Positions 1 to 12,450 of a DNA stretch of 64,000 bases are shown in pieces. Each line of letters starts with the position of its first letter. The stretch's first letter is position 1. This stretch comes from Manduca sexta (taxonomy: Eukaryota; Arthropoda; Insecta; Lepidoptera; Sphingidae). The notes beneath the pieces were generated by a model, which saw nothing but the letters and a program-made list of their open reading frames with translations, did no database searches and was not told the origin of the DNA. The position numbers were made by a program, and so were the translations under genes. The stretch lies in NCBI RefSeq assembly GCF_014839805.1, contig NC_051130.1, positions 5,394,001-5,458,000 of the forward strand, read 5' to 3'.

Positions 1-1275
1 GTCCCCGGCTACTGTTTACATACAATATATGGATTTTAGTATGGCCTGTTTACAATTCTAGGAGGTTCATAATGGCAGTTAACGGTCGTCGACCGAACTG
101 TGGCGACCTATTTTTACAAATTAAAAGGCAGTAACAATCGCCTCGTCAACTCATTTGCCACCAACAATATCTCGTTCACATGCCTTTTATGCTGGAATCC
201 ATTTATGAAACGAGGCGCGGCGCTCTGATAGATTTAATTTCAATTCAAGAGAAAATGGAGACCCAGTTTTCTTTTGCCACATCTTTCGCTTCATTAGTCT
301 GACTTCAAACTTATTTAATAGACAAATGAAACTTCCAAGTGCTTTTTTACTTTTAAAGTGGCTTTGGTTTACTAAAATTGACTTTGTTTAAATGATGAAG
401 CGGGTTTGTAGAGTAGGAATTTCATTAACAAGCAATATAATCAACGGTAAAGGATTGAAATTTCGAGAGTTTAGATCCTCGTATTAGGAGATTAAACGCT
501 GTTGTGTCACCGATTTCCCGAGGGAAGTAACACGAGAGACACGAGCTGTGATCGAATGGTGGATTGAAATCGAGACAATGCTTTCCATGATCCGTGTTAG
601 AGTGAACAACACGGTACAAACACTAATCAATGTTCGTTTAAATCCAGTAAATTAAAGCTTTAAACGTTATAACAAATAAAAAAAAATATATATTTAAGAA
701 TATCATTTAAACAAACTTTGAATTTAAAAACAAGTGAAGGTAATCTAATTCTATAAGGCATTAGTTAATGTCGTTCACATTGATATTAATGACTAGATTA
801 CACGTAGCTATTTGCAAAAATATGAAGGAAATTATGACTGGCGTTTTTAAATATTAGAGCTGATCCAGTTAAAACTATTGTTAATACTTAATAGTAATCG
901 AGAGTGATCTAATTACTATGTCGTAATGCACCTACAAGGCGTAATAAATTAAGCTTATCTAGACAGTTCGTGTGTGACACGATTCATCACTGTCTGGTTA
1001 CTGGCGGAGATGATTGCATTAACGAAAGTGAATTGATTCTCCACGAAATGATTAAGGAACGCCATATGGGCATTGTTTAAGACTTCCAGCAATATAAGTT
1101 ATACAAGTATTTTGTTTATCGCGAGCACAAAGCAGTGTGTACGATAAAGTCTGAATCAAAGGATAATGGCAGATGGGAACAATAGCCGATGTGTATCTAG
1201 TTTGTACGGGCTTGTAAGGAAAGTTTACACGGAGACCGACCAAATGTTGTACAAATATTAAGCCAGCTAGGTTTA
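1..1275. repeat. Direct duplication, copy A (1.28 kb)
   Basis: This stretch recurs almost base for base at 17588-18867 in the same orientation. The differences I could find are a handful of one- to three-base changes, mostly indels (for example near 272, 517, 752, 818 and 1009). Similarity stops abruptly after the shared 'ctaggttta' at 1275. The left end is the window edge, so the repeat may extend further upstream. The unit holds no recognisable coding sequence; its short minus-strand open frames (425-619, 1052-1243) are shared by both copies and look fortuitous. No terminal inverted repeats or poly-A tail mark it as a transposon. Confidence 0.9.
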
Positions 1276-2460
1276 CAGTACTATATTATACTAAATTTGG
1301 GGTTAAAGCCAAGAATTGAGACTGAACAAAATTGAAGCTGTGTTTTTGGAAGTATATTAACTTATGATAGAAAACCCTAGTACAGGTAATATGTTTTGGA
1401 TATGACTACAAAAATAAATTCATTGTAACCTACCGTATACACTGTAAGTATTTTGTTTGTGCGGCAATAAAACATAGAATAGCTCAAAATATCCTCAAAA
1501 ATATATTCAAATCATTTAAACCATTTATTTTTCTACACACAAATAAAACAAAAAAAAAGTTTAAAAAGAAAAAAAACATACACACAATTAACAATATTAG
1601 GCATACAGCAGATTTGTTGTATGATCTGCGGTAGAAGGGATACCAGCTGTTAAACAGAACTGATTTTCAGCTGTATATATATATACCTACTAGTTACTTC
1701 TATACTTAATCACTTGATACGGTCGTCTTTGCTCAAAAACAGTCAAGCCATAATAATATGATTTCTCAATACTACACGTGCCTGATATAAATCCGGCAAA
1801 AACAATTTTTCCACACCCCTTACCGGCCACAACTACTTATAAAGGTTAGCCGGCGGATCCTATGTCCCCGCAGGCAGTATCCCGAATACATGCAATATCC
1901 TGACCCGCAGAGAGTCTTGCGGCATGGAGATAATATGTCGGTGTACATTTATTTAACAGAAGTCGGTGACGCGGGTCTATCAGGCGCATAGCAGCGGCGA
2001 AGTCCATATAACCCGAGTCTTGACACCTTCCCTTCGTAAGTTATGTAAAATTTCACTATCATTGGGACGATTTGCAAACCGCGTTTATGCATATTCTTCT
2101 TCTTCTTATAGTGCCTCTCCAGTTAGTGAAGATTGGCAATCAGCTCAGCATAACTTCTTTTTCATATTAATAGTACCTATATGTTATGTCAGGTTCCCTT
2201 TCGCGCATAGAAAGATTAAGTTATTTTTCAACTGTAGTTTTTGTTGTCATTATGTCTATATTAAATTACACACCAACATTTATTTAGTCGATAATTTTAA
2301 ATTGACTATACAAAGTACATACCCTTATAAGTACATGAAGAAGCAAACTTCGAAACATTTTTAAGTGTTGATAATATAACACACAGGTTTATGAACTTTC
2401 GTAGTAACATTATCGATTTAAACACATGTTGCAATAGTTGATTAATCGACTACAACAAGC
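1276..2460. other. AT-rich non-coding, one GC-richer block
   Basis: No gene is supported here. A short TA microsatellite lies near 1673-1685. The segment 1810-2030 is clearly GC-richer than its surroundings and contains several CCGG and CCCGCA-type words, which could mark a regulatory element or an untranslated exon. An open frame from 1966 to 2364 starts at a GTG rather than an ATG and becomes low-complexity and AT-rich, so I do not call it a gene. Confidence 0.5.
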
Positions 2461-2575
2461 GGGCAGCCCTAGCAGCACAATGGCTGCGATTGCGTTTATT
2501 TTATAAACATGGCGGCGCCGGCGCACGTGCACGCGATCAGCTGCCGCACAAAAGAGAATTTATTTGAGGAGTAAA
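2461..2575 (+). promoter_or_regulatory. GC-rich CpG block with E-boxes and a 21-codon ORF
   Basis: This island is strikingly CpG-rich for the window. It contains a CACGTG E-box at 2524-2529 and a CAGCTG E-box at 2538-2543. A 21-codon open frame runs from an ATG at 2509 to a TAA at 2572-2574 and begins MAAPAHVH. I do not recognise the peptide and see no splice donor after it. It could be a promoter-proximal element, a 5' exon, or a chance GC patch. Confidence 0.25.
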
Positions 2576-2889
2576 ATGCCCTTTATTTCAAAGTAAAGTC
2601 CTTTAGTTCGTGCAATATGAATTGTACTTTTATAATAAAAGGGTCTTTTGGCAGCAGCTTGGCTAATAATTATGTCAATCACTATGTTATAACTACTTAA
2701 TTACTTATGGTTTGCTCTGTTTAAAAATATTTTTTATTATTTTATATAAACATTATTCAAATTAAAATATGTAAGTCCAAAAGTATTATTTCACTTCCTA
2801 TTTTTAACATTTTACCACCTATTTCTCTCTAAAACTACAACCATTATCACTACCAATCTCCTTACAAAATCGCATGCGACATCCAAACA

Positions 2890-3080
2890 ACGGTGAAGGA
2901 AAACATCGTGAGGAAACCTGCACATCTGAGAAGTTCTCTATAAGAATTTCGAAGTGTGTGAAGTCTACCAATCCGTACTAGGCCAGCGTGGTGGACTAAG
3001 GCCTAATCCCTCTCAGTAGTAGAGGAGGCCCGTGCTCAGCAGTGTGCAAGTATATAATACAGGGCTGATATTATTATTAT
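2890..3080 (+). mobile_element. tRNA-derived SINE, 5'-truncated
   Basis: The block starts at 'acggtgaagg' and runs through the family's conserved body: 'catcgtgaggaaacctgcac', the 'ggccagcgtggtggac' word, the 'agtagaggaggcccgtgc' word, and 'tataatacagggctgat' followed by an ATT repeat. The same body occurs at 8556, 35640, 37519 and 50548. The tRNA-like head seen in the full copies is missing, as expected for incomplete reverse transcription. Confidence 0.85.
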
Positions 3081-5440
3081 CCAAACATCTATGCAAATTT
3101 TAAACGGTATTTTTATAAATATTCCCACTGACCGCAGCGTGGACAACAAAACAAAGCGCAAGCTGTCCGTGGCACATTTTAATTGTATTATTAAGAGAAC
3201 TTCCGTCCTACTATAGAACCTTTGTAGTATCAATTGGATACGACTGGGCGGTTAAGGTTATGTGTATACAATGACAGCAATAAAATACTGACTGACAAAA
3301 TGGCTTAGTGCACCCCTTCTTTATAGGAAGATACAAATTGTTAATAAAGCTAGCGCTAGTCTTCAGTTGGACCGTTGTATTGTTGATGTAATGGCGACAC
3401 TTAAACGAAAACCTTATCCGAATAAAATACATATATGTATGTATACTATTAATATAATCGACTGCCTAGCTTATTTATGAAGTTATGAAATTAAATCGAT
3501 CGAAAACATTTTATTGCGCATACATAATGATAAAACGGAAAACACGAAAAATATATCATCTTTATGAATACATCTTTGTCTATATTAGCGCACCAAGGAA
3601 GCGATAATTGCTGACACACCCTGGCTAGTTATTTTATAAATTCATCCAACACGTCATAAAATAAAATTGTGAATGACCCTTTAGAACTGGAAATATCACC
3701 TAGGTTTTTTTGTGTTGCGACCCAATTTCAAAGTCTGTTAATTAGAGAGCTTAATACTTACCCGACTTCATTCAGTGCAGCATATTCGTTAAAGTTAAAA
3801 ATACCTGTACATTTTCAAAAATCCATCTCCGGAAATACGTTGGATTTTATGAAAATTGGACGAGGGATTTGCCGCACAATAGTCGATCTAAAAAGCTTCT
3901 ACGTAAAATGGAACTCTAAAATTAAATCGTAAAGGTGTGGAATTATGCTATTTTTAATATTAAACCTTTTGTGACGAACTAAAGTATAATTACGAAGTTA
4001 AAATCTAATTATTACAAAAAATACACGATTTTTTTTATGTTATGGCTCTGACGGTTTATCCGCAATTTCATCAAAGTCCAGCAGCAGCATAAAGTTTCGT
4101 TTGAATTCGCGAAACTTTTCAACTACTGCTACGAAACAAAAAAATATTTACGAATGCTTAATTTTGGGTAAGTAATTCAATATCATAATGTATTATGTAT
4201 CATTAAATTTCGGAATTTTATGTAAATGAAAGAAGGCAATCTTTGCCTTATTGTAAACAACAATTACCCATTATATAAATCCAATAAGATAAGTATGGAT
4301 TCTGTACGTTTAAAGAACTACGTCCTACGGGGTACTTTCGGTACCATAACACCAACCCGAAATAAATATTTAAGGATTACACAAACATTTGGCTTGCAGG
4401 GGTGGAACCCGTGGCTTCATAAACAGCTACACGCTCTGCATCGATGTTATGATTATTTCGTAAAAGTTAGCTATTCAAACTTATTAAAGTTGAGTACATG
4501 TTATGTTCATTGACGTATATTCAATAAACACGAACGTCCATATAAACTATTTCTATTCCGTTCAAAATCTGAACTAAAATGGCAACCAAAACGTCACTGT
4601 AATAACCTATTTATTCACTTGAACAACAAATAATTTTACTTATTTTACTAAATTTTTTATTCAAATGCAGGTTTACACTTAGACTCGAGTTCTTATGCCA
4701 AGAGCCCCACTCCGTACACAACCACAAGCTGTCAATATTGACCATACTAAAGTCAGTTTGAATGGATATCAGTTCAAATCAGTTGAACACAGTGAATGTT
4801 CGGAACAAATCTAGTACGTAGTACATATTATATCGATGGTTATGTTATATTTATTGCAGTAAATAAGATACGAATGGCTCCATATCATTACGCAAGTGAC
4901 ATTCTGTCGCAGACAGTATAATTGACTGAGTGCAGGTCGCGACCCCAACAACGCGGCGGCTTTGATCATCGCTTCAGTAGTTCCACGAAATGAGAAATAT
5001 TCTTGGTTTTTTTATAGTTGATGTTATAAAAGGTTTAAGCAAGGCTGTATGGGCTCTGCTTCCTTTGTCTCGTTATAAAGAGTTATTTATTGTACTGGAT
5101 CACGTAGATATCTTAAAGGAAAGTTTAAAGAAATAAAAATTCTTACCGTCATATCGTAATTTTTTAAATATAAGCGGATAAAATCAAATAAGCGCACGTA
5201 TGCCATATTCATAATACACTAAGAGTAAAAATCTTGTTTTACATGTTACTTGTCATAATATTTACCTATTACAATAAGTAATTTTTTGTTGGTCAATCTG
5301 TACGTTTTTAAATAAACTTCCTAAGCAAAATATTGGTAATCTTCCAAACAATAATTTTATTTTACAATAATTCTTCTGGTATTGCGGGATTTCGGGTGGT
5401 AGAGATCAACATCATGTGACCTACTTATTTACTTTATACT
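3081..5440. other. AT-rich non-coding stretch
   Basis: I see no gene here. Open frames at 3036-3432, 3669-3932 and 4226-4513 are short, AT-rich and lack recognisable motifs. A small GC-richer patch near 4925-4980 contains 'gcggcggctttgatcatc', whose CTTTGATC core resembles a TCF site; this is only suggestive. Confidence 0.5.
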
Positions 5441-5569
5441 AATGATTTCTTATGTTTACGCGAATGTTGAATATTAAATAAAAATTTTCGTAATTTATTG
5501 CGGTCTTTTACATTATAATTTTTCCCGACGTTTCGAATTTGCAGCCTACTATCATAGGGACTGAGGTGT
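5441..5569 (+). mobile_element. Dispersed short repeat, putative MITE, left part
   Basis: The copy begins with 'aatgatttcttatgttta' and continues to a core 'cgacgtttcgaatttgca' and 'gggactgaggtg'. The inverse of the opening words closes the related copies at 16686-16828 (minus strand) and 30850-30976. The full element therefore probably has inverted termini with a conserved core. This copy lacks its right terminus and is directly abutted by a SINE fragment. Confidence 0.55.
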
Positions 5570-5570
5570 T

Positions 5571-5650
5571 ATAATAATAATAATATCCGCCCTATATTAT
5601 ATACTTGCCCACTGCTGAGCATGGTACTACTGAGAGGACTTAGGCCTTGA
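5571..5650 (-). mobile_element. SINE 3'-end fragment
   Basis: An ATA/TAA repeat followed by 'ccctatattatatacttg' and 'ccactgctgagcatgg' is the reverse complement of the 3' end of the SINE at 2890-3080. Only about 80 bases remain and they are diverged. Confidence 0.7.
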
Positions 5651-7389
5651 TTTGAACCCGCAAAATCTCAAGTGTTTCATTGAAAAAGTTATCAATATCT
5701 ACCTACATTTTAAAATTATACAAAAAAAAAATTAAACGCTATATGAAACTAAAATATTAAACCAAAGCAATGTTAACTACTTCATTTTGCAGTTAAAATT
5801 AGTTAGTTGCCCGTGACCTTGGGAAACAATAAAGCGATGTGTGAAAACAGTGTTAGTAGCACCTCCGCACAATTAGATACAGACATCAAAATGTAGGTAC
5901 GTGTGAAACTAATCGATCTTTTTAAATTGGCTATATCATACTTACCGTTAACAAATTGTTGATTTCATTTATGACTCAACATAATTACGTAAAAACGTTG
6001 TACGCTCTTTAAATACCAACCTGTGTAAATTCTGACTTATCACCATGTTGTCCTTCATGCAGTCGGTGCTATAACCTGCAACAATGAATTATGATTACTT
6101 AACTAGTTTTTATAGTCAAGTAACTTTCCCTAGGTATAATTGAATCGATAAAAATTAATTCACAGTTTATAATACACCTATTTAATCGCAATAATTAGTA
6201 TTAACAAAATATATTTTTATAAAAAATAATATTTGCATCATTTGGCGCCAAAATTTTAAAAGGTTTTAAATTGAAAAAATAAATTGCAAGCTGTCAGTTT
6301 TTTTTAATGTGGCGTAGTATGTGCCGGATGTTCATTTCTCTAATGGCGTCGAATATTGCCAGTGAGCGCTTTACAGCAATAACCGCAAGCCGACCGAACG
6401 GATCCGTAACTAGACCAAAATGGCACTTTAAAATTGTTGCAAAATTGCTCCAATATAGTTGAAAGTTGTAACGTTCAGGTATTTGAAACAGTTGTACGTT
6501 AAAACCATTGTTGCGGTTAAGAAATAAAATAAATAAGTGGATATTTGGCTGTCGGCGAGACCAAATGTTAGTTAAAAAAAATGTTAATTAAATCATTAAG
6601 GAGTTCTTTTCTTCTTCTTCCTACTTTTTATTTTATTTTGATGTTACAGCTTTCCTGTGTTTCAGTCAAAGAGTTCTAAGATTATATAAAGCGGTTATTG
6701 GAAAGATTCTCATACAAAAATTTTACGCATATATGATGGATACTCAAATTATCATGAAATAACAAAACATCAATGTAAAATATTTCACATTTTCTTCATA
6801 TTATCATGATTTGTACATTTTAATGCGAATATTAGCATATTTTCGGTAAATATATTATTTTTGTATTAAATATAAGGACGCTGTGACATCCTGTCATACT
6901 GACATTTCAAATAAGACAGCGACTTATTACCAATTGGTAATAAACTTTTGGAGCAAACATTTTGGCCCTCATGTCCGGTCTGTAACTAACTATATACTTT
7001 AATATCTTTGGTTTTAGCTAATGGTACCTGACTGCACATTACAGTCAGAGGCTATTTATTTTATTATCTGTGCTTTTTTTTTAAATCTTGCCAGTCAATT
7101 ACAAAAAAACGTACACATACAGCCAGCTCCATAAATACCGTGACTCGTGCAAGGTCGCAAAGTTAATTACGCTGAAATTGGATGAGCTCCGTTCATAAGT
7201 TTAGGCCCGCCTGTCTATTTCCATTATGAAATTATTACGTATTCATACGGCTTGATTTCACTGGAATAGTGTTAGAACTGTGTGTCGGACCGCAGTGGAC
7301 AGATGACCTGGTAAATATAATTATTGAAGGAGATAGCTATGCAATCTAATTATTTCCCAAATTGGTATTTAGTAGTAGGTCGTTTGTGA
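5651..7389. other. AT-rich non-coding stretch
   Basis: No gene is supported. A GC-richer patch at about 6320-6430 ('gtgccggatgttc', 'ccgcaagccgaccgaacg') may be conserved sequence. A perfect 20-base palindrome, ttattaccaattggtaataa, lies at 6924-6943. Confidence 0.5.
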
Positions 7390-7605
7390 TTGACAAATTG
7401 TAGATCTGATGGCCGTTGGGGCGGAAAAGTTCTGGAGCGGCGACCACGAACCGAGAGACGGTGTAGGCAGGCCCCCCACGAGATGGACCGACGACCTGGT
7501 GAGGGTCGCCGGAGTTTGATGGATGAGGGCGGCCCAGAACCGGTCCCTACGGCGCTCAATGGGGGAGGCCTATGTCCAGAAGTGGACGATTCTCGGCTGA
7601 AATGA
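7390..7605 (+). pseudogene. Decayed RTE-type LINE reverse transcriptase C-terminus
   Basis: The reading frame from 7390 gives DGRWGGKVLERRPRTERR. The adjacent frame then gives RPPTRWTDDLVRVAG, and further on WMRAAQNR and AYVQKWTILG before a stop. These words, in this order, are the usual C-terminal end of RTE-clade endonuclease/reverse transcriptase proteins in Lepidoptera. Reading through needs at least one frameshift, and an in-frame TGA follows RVAG, so this is a dead 3' fragment. The TGATGATTGA after the stop is in keeping with RTE tails. The segment is much GC-richer than its flanks. Confidence 0.82.
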
Positions 7606-7676
7606 TGATTGACAAACAATCCCAGTGCCACACATTAATTAAATTTGTCTTGCCTAAATAACCAGGACCAGGAACT

Positions 7677-7908
7677 CAGAAAGCCGCTAAACTCAAATGG
7701 AACTGGGCTGGAAGCGTATGTCATATGCCTCATGAATTTTGGGCAAGGATTGCTACCTTGTGAAGCCCTGACACTGCTCGTAGGCGTCAAGGTAGACCAA
7801 AGAAAAGATGTCGAAACGAACTCGAATCATTTAAAAATAACTGGCCCAGGATCATTCATGGATGGATATTGGGAGGCTTTAGTCCAACGTTGGGACATTA
7901 TAGGCTGA
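7677..7908 (+). pseudogene. Second decayed RTE-type LINE C-terminal fragment
   Basis: One frame reads KLKWNWAGSVCHMP, then FWARIATL and a stop, then RRRQGRPKKRCRNELESF. A neighbouring frame ends EALVQRWDIIG before a stop. This is the KLKW.WAGHV...GRPKKRW...A.QRWD..G pattern of another RTE-clade reverse transcriptase tail, different in sequence from the one just upstream. It contains at least one stop and one frameshift. The two tails sit head to tail, so they represent two insertions. Confidence 0.75.
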
Positions 7909-8541
7909 AACAATTACAACTACAACAATAACCAGGAGAAGATGAAATACAGTGTTTCGTCACACAGATCTGGAATTACTATCCAGAAAAAATCTAAAAA
8001 TTTTGTAATTTACTTCCGTGTTTTGTAATGGGTTTCGACTAGGTCACACTTTATTTGTTCAGTATCTTAATAAAACAGCATTAAATCCAAGTTAAGAATG
8101 GTTTAAGGAATAAACTTTTTAAAACAGTCGCCGATCTCGATATGGCACTGCGATAAGCCATCGGTTCCGATTGTTGTCGGTCGATAACCCTAACCTTGTT
8201 AGAAATACAACACCCTATATGTTTCGAACGGTGTGTTGACTCCTGTGTAAATATTACGTTTCCTTAGAATTATTTACATTTAGAACGGTATATTATCTAT
8301 AATATTTGACATTACAGGCTTACAATTTAGTGTGTGAAAAATATTTATTAATTGTTTGCTCAAAATAACATTTCTAAAAATGACCACATCTACATATTTA
8401 CTTAGAATTGACGTCATTTGAAAAAAAATCGTCTAAACTGTAAATTCACAGTCTAGAAGATTCTATATCTAGAAGTCTCTTTTTTCAAACTAATTACAAC
8501 ACGAAACATACTGTTATCACAATTAATAAGGTATTCAAATT
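7909..8541. other. AT-rich non-coding stretch
   Basis: I see no gene or recognisable repeat in this interval. Confidence 0.5.
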
Positions 8542-8876
8542 TTACCAGAATATTATATCAGCCCTGTATTATATACTGTCTTACTCTAGCAGCACAGGCC
8601 TCCTCTACTACTGAGAAGGAATTAGGCCTTTGTCCACCACGCTGGCCCAGTGTGGATTGGTAGATTCCACATCCTCAAGTTTTCTAAAGAGAACTTCTGA
8701 GGTATGTAGGTTTCCTCACGATGTTTTCCTTCACCGTTGTATCAAGCGATAATTCCCAAAGAATAACATTCCTATAGAAATACATTATTTTAGAAAGAAC
8801 CTGCGGACATTTGTTGTGGAAATCCGTTCCACGACCCAACTAGGCTATCACCGCTCTTATTATTACCAGAATATTA
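8542..8876 (-). mobile_element. Near full-length SINE with 14-bp target-site duplication
   Basis: Read on the minus strand, a tRNA-like head (agcggtgatagcctag at the right end) leads into the shared SINE body and a short tail at the left. The copy is flanked by the perfect direct repeat ttaccagaatatta at 8542-8555 and 8863-8876, the signature of target-primed reverse transcription. The B-box region of the head is partly deleted, so the copy is probably no longer transcribable by RNA polymerase III. The open frame at 8816-9076 only overlaps the head and is not a gene. Confidence 0.9.
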
Positions 8877-11236
8877 CTAAAGAAGATTCTGTATTAAACA
8901 TTTTAATTAGACCGCTACTGTCGAAGCAATCAGCTAATACAAATTGCATCCATTACGGGAAGCGTCGGCAAGATGAGAGAGAGATTATAACAATCTGCTG
9001 CCAACACTCCATTGGCTTCACACAATCCAATATTGAATTGTTGATGAACAACATCCGGAACAAACAGATATCGTAGGCGCTTCCGCTGCACTATTATTTC
9101 TTTTTAATGTTTAATATGAGTACTAACTTAATTTTATAAATAAGGTTTTTATACTGAAGTTCAAGTAGGTTTTGGAATTAATCTATTTGTTATCCGATTT
9201 TGTGTTACATCACTTTAAAGCATTAATGACAACAAAATGATCTTAGTGTTCGAATTCAATAATAACATGTAATGTACTTAAAGCATTCTAATCTATTTAA
9301 ATCTAGATTTTTTTATAGATTTAATTTAGTATAATCTAGAAGAACTTTAGTCTTAAGCCCATCTAGCACTCCATCAGAATATTCAGCTTTAACTAAACTT
9401 TATGCTACCACGTAACACATGCAAATTCCGGCCACAAGCGGCGTCTAAACGCTTCAAATAACGTTTAAAGTTAATAAAAGGCTCACGTTACTTATGGGAA
9501 CGTAGACACCTGAAAGGGAGTTCGTCGAACTTACACTCACGAGCTAACAAGCCGCACTGTAAACATCGACAGAACAACGCCCCGCCCGCTGCCGTTCGGC
9601 TTTGATTTGGTTTCCTTTGCGTTTTATATCTGAAGAAAGAAGATTTAAAAAATAACCTTTAATTTTTTTACCTTTTCGCAACAAAATTGTTTATGGTATT
9701 TGATATTGTATTAAAAGTGTCATTGATAGACTTTAGTAGGTGTGTATTGTTGTTTTAAAATTTTACAATACTTCTACGCAGTTCAAAGAATGTTTTTAAG
9801 GATACATGTACGAAATGGACTATATTATACTTTTTAGCCTTATAGTTTAATTAAGACGCGTTTCTGCTCTTTGAAAAGGTTAAAGACTGGTTGGGTACAA
9901 TTACTGATATATTGCTTGAGATTTCTATGCGTTTATTCAAGTGTAGATTTGATTAGGTCACTGACACGAGAGTTGTGATTTCATTCTCAACTGCTTCATG
10001 ACGTTATACACTATTTTACTATTACATTGCTAATTGAGTTCATGTTCATGTTTGGGTCTTTCAAATCTTTCAAAATTGTTTACATATCTAATAAAGAGTG
10101 GCCTAAGATGCCGTAACGCGGCAGAGAACGGGAATTTATCTCGTAATGAAAATCGGTACTTTTACACAATATTTTTAGGATAATTATTCTCAGCGAGTAC
10201 TGATTATAGATATTTTATTTGACTTAGATTTTCTTTTATTTTAATAAATAAAAACTGTTACAAAAATACAAAAGCAATTTGAATCCACAATAATTTACGT
10301 CTTCGCTGTAAATTACACCCTCTAATAAGCAGAATTTTGTCTGTGCACTTTGTGAGAACATTAGCAGTATTTCAAAGTTTATTTTGGTTAAATCTGGCAC
10401 GTAGGGGATTTATATTTAACTGTCTGCACCAAAACCTGTGACTAATATCATAATAATATTTGAGACAAACGTCCGCGCAGTCAGGAATATATCGAAAACA
10501 TTTTAACTACAGCAACATATTTTTTTGAATAAGCGGAGTATTTTCCGTTTCCTAAGGTTCGTTATTACAAATACAAAAAACAATGTGATTTAAATAAAAT
10601 ACCTCAAACGAAAGGTTTTAAACCTAAGCAATCGAATAAAATAAGATTCTTATTTTGAATTATTGAATGATGTTTTTAACCGTTCTTTTGTCATCATAAA
10701 AGCTAATTTGTTGTCATAGCGTAATGAAGCAAGGAATCTGAAAACAATAGCGTAAGTACTTATTCTAAGAGTAACATGGCCCCTTGTTATGCTGAATAAG
10801 TAAATAGAAGAGGATACACACTTGCTTTGATGATCTAATACAATCCTTGTTCGATCGTATTCCATGTAACTGGAGATGAAAACGCACTACCACGAGTTAC
10901 ACACTCATTTTACGTTTCATGCGAGAAAAGCGCTCAATCGTCGCAATATGGATGTTTTGATAAGTCGATATAACGACATTTAGCGTGCCTCAGTGTTTTA
11001 CAGAAAAATAGGCAACCAAAATAAAATCCACTGTTTGCAACTAGGGACCGTGATGATTTTATGAGTGAGAGAATTAAAACGCTATTTACCAAATAAGCAA
11101 TTAGAAGTATGCTTTACAAATTCAAAATTATACCATACCTATTTGAATCATCAAGTTAAAATTATGGAATTGAGAAGCCATCGAGTTCCCTAGTAGGTAC
11201 AAGCAGATGTGCTGACCACAACTTCCTGAGCACTGC
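8877..11236. other. AT-rich non-coding up to the assembly gap
   Basis: No gene is supported. A GC-richer block at about 9420-9610 ('ccggccacaagcggcgtc', 'cgccccgcccgctgccg', 'ggctttgatttgg') stands out and could be regulatory. The remainder is AT-rich with only short open frames (for example 10650-10865, minus). Confidence 0.5.
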
Positions 11237-11736
11237 NNNNNNNNNNNNNNNNNNNNNNNNNNNNNNNNNNNNNNNNNNNNNNNNNNNNNNNNNNNNNNNN
11301 NNNNNNNNNNNNNNNNNNNNNNNNNNNNNNNNNNNNNNNNNNNNNNNNNNNNNNNNNNNNNNNNNNNNNNNNNNNNNNNNNNNNNNNNNNNNNNNNNNNN
11401 NNNNNNNNNNNNNNNNNNNNNNNNNNNNNNNNNNNNNNNNNNNNNNNNNNNNNNNNNNNNNNNNNNNNNNNNNNNNNNNNNNNNNNNNNNNNNNNNNNNN
11501 NNNNNNNNNNNNNNNNNNNNNNNNNNNNNNNNNNNNNNNNNNNNNNNNNNNNNNNNNNNNNNNNNNNNNNNNNNNNNNNNNNNNNNNNNNNNNNNNNNNN
11601 NNNNNNNNNNNNNNNNNNNNNNNNNNNNNNNNNNNNNNNNNNNNNNNNNNNNNNNNNNNNNNNNNNNNNNNNNNNNNNNNNNNNNNNNNNNNNNNNNNNN
11701 NNNNNNNNNNNNNNNNNNNNNNNNNNNNNNNNNNNN
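11237..11736. other. Assembly gap (500 N)
   Basis: Exactly 500 undetermined bases. The round number suggests a placeholder length rather than a measured one. Any open frame drawn across it is an artefact. Confidence 0.99.
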
Positions 11737-11806
11737 ATCGTGTCCGAAATGATTGCACTTCACAAAACGTATAGCACAAAGTACTATCACTGGTTAGTCA
11801 CTGAAC

Positions 11807-12001
11807 ATGCGGGTGAACATACTTCAGACGGACAGACGGACAATGAGTGTGCGTGCTGTGTTGAGAGCGCCGAGCGTCGGCGACGCAGGACGACTCACGA
11901 CTAACTCCACTGAGCACTCGGCGCCGATCCGCCGCGTACCTGCCCCTCACTTCACATCAGCTGGGCTGACCATCTTATCTCACAGTATTTGGCATTTCTA
12001 A
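11807..12001. promoter_or_regulatory. GC/CpG-rich block beside the gap
   Basis: The core 11855-11945 is rich in CpG ('gagcgccgagcgtcggcgac', 'ggcgccgatccgccgcgtac'), unlike the rest of the region. On the minus strand it contains a TCAGT word, an arthropod initiator-like sequence, near 11910. It could be a promoter or first exon transcribed towards the gap. An open frame spans it on the plus strand but shows no family motifs. The evidence is base composition and one weak motif. Confidence 0.25.
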
Positions 12002-12450
12002 GTCAGAATTATCATGAGTGTCTCATTTAGAACTTCATAAATTACATTCATTAGCTACTCTTGGTTTTGGCTAATTAATAAAAGACTTACTTGTCTATTA
12101 CATTAAACGATGCGCTCTTATCATTTTTACTGAACACTTACACAGGCAAAAGAATCAATTAACTCTTGTGATTAGAAAAGTACCAGTCGTAAATTAACCA
12201 TAAACCGACTTGAAACGACATAGGTACTTATTCACACAATTAAGTAACTCGTTTAAAGTACCATAAATAAAACGACACATTAATAGACAAGAGGTGTTAA
12301 ACGAAATAGAACACATTGTAATCAGTCATCATAATCAGGTGATAATTCACTATTCGACTTGTCCTTAATATTTGTTCCTTATGTTTGCTTAACAAAAGAA
12401 AAATGAATAATCTTACCCTTTTATGGATAGTGTTATAATTTTAGTGTATT
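12002..12450. other. AT-rich non-coding stretch
   Basis: No gene or repeat recognised. Confidence 0.5.

Noticed and set aside
1966..2364. 132-codon plus-strand open frame
   Set aside because: It begins with GTG, turns AT-rich and low-complexity, and has no recognisable domain.
7350..7631. Arginine- and proline-rich minus-strand frame
   Set aside because: It is the antisense of the RTE remnant on the plus strand, which carries the recognisable protein words.
11128..11790. Long minus-strand open frames of about 200 codons
   Set aside because: They consist almost entirely of the 500-N gap, which cannot contain stops.
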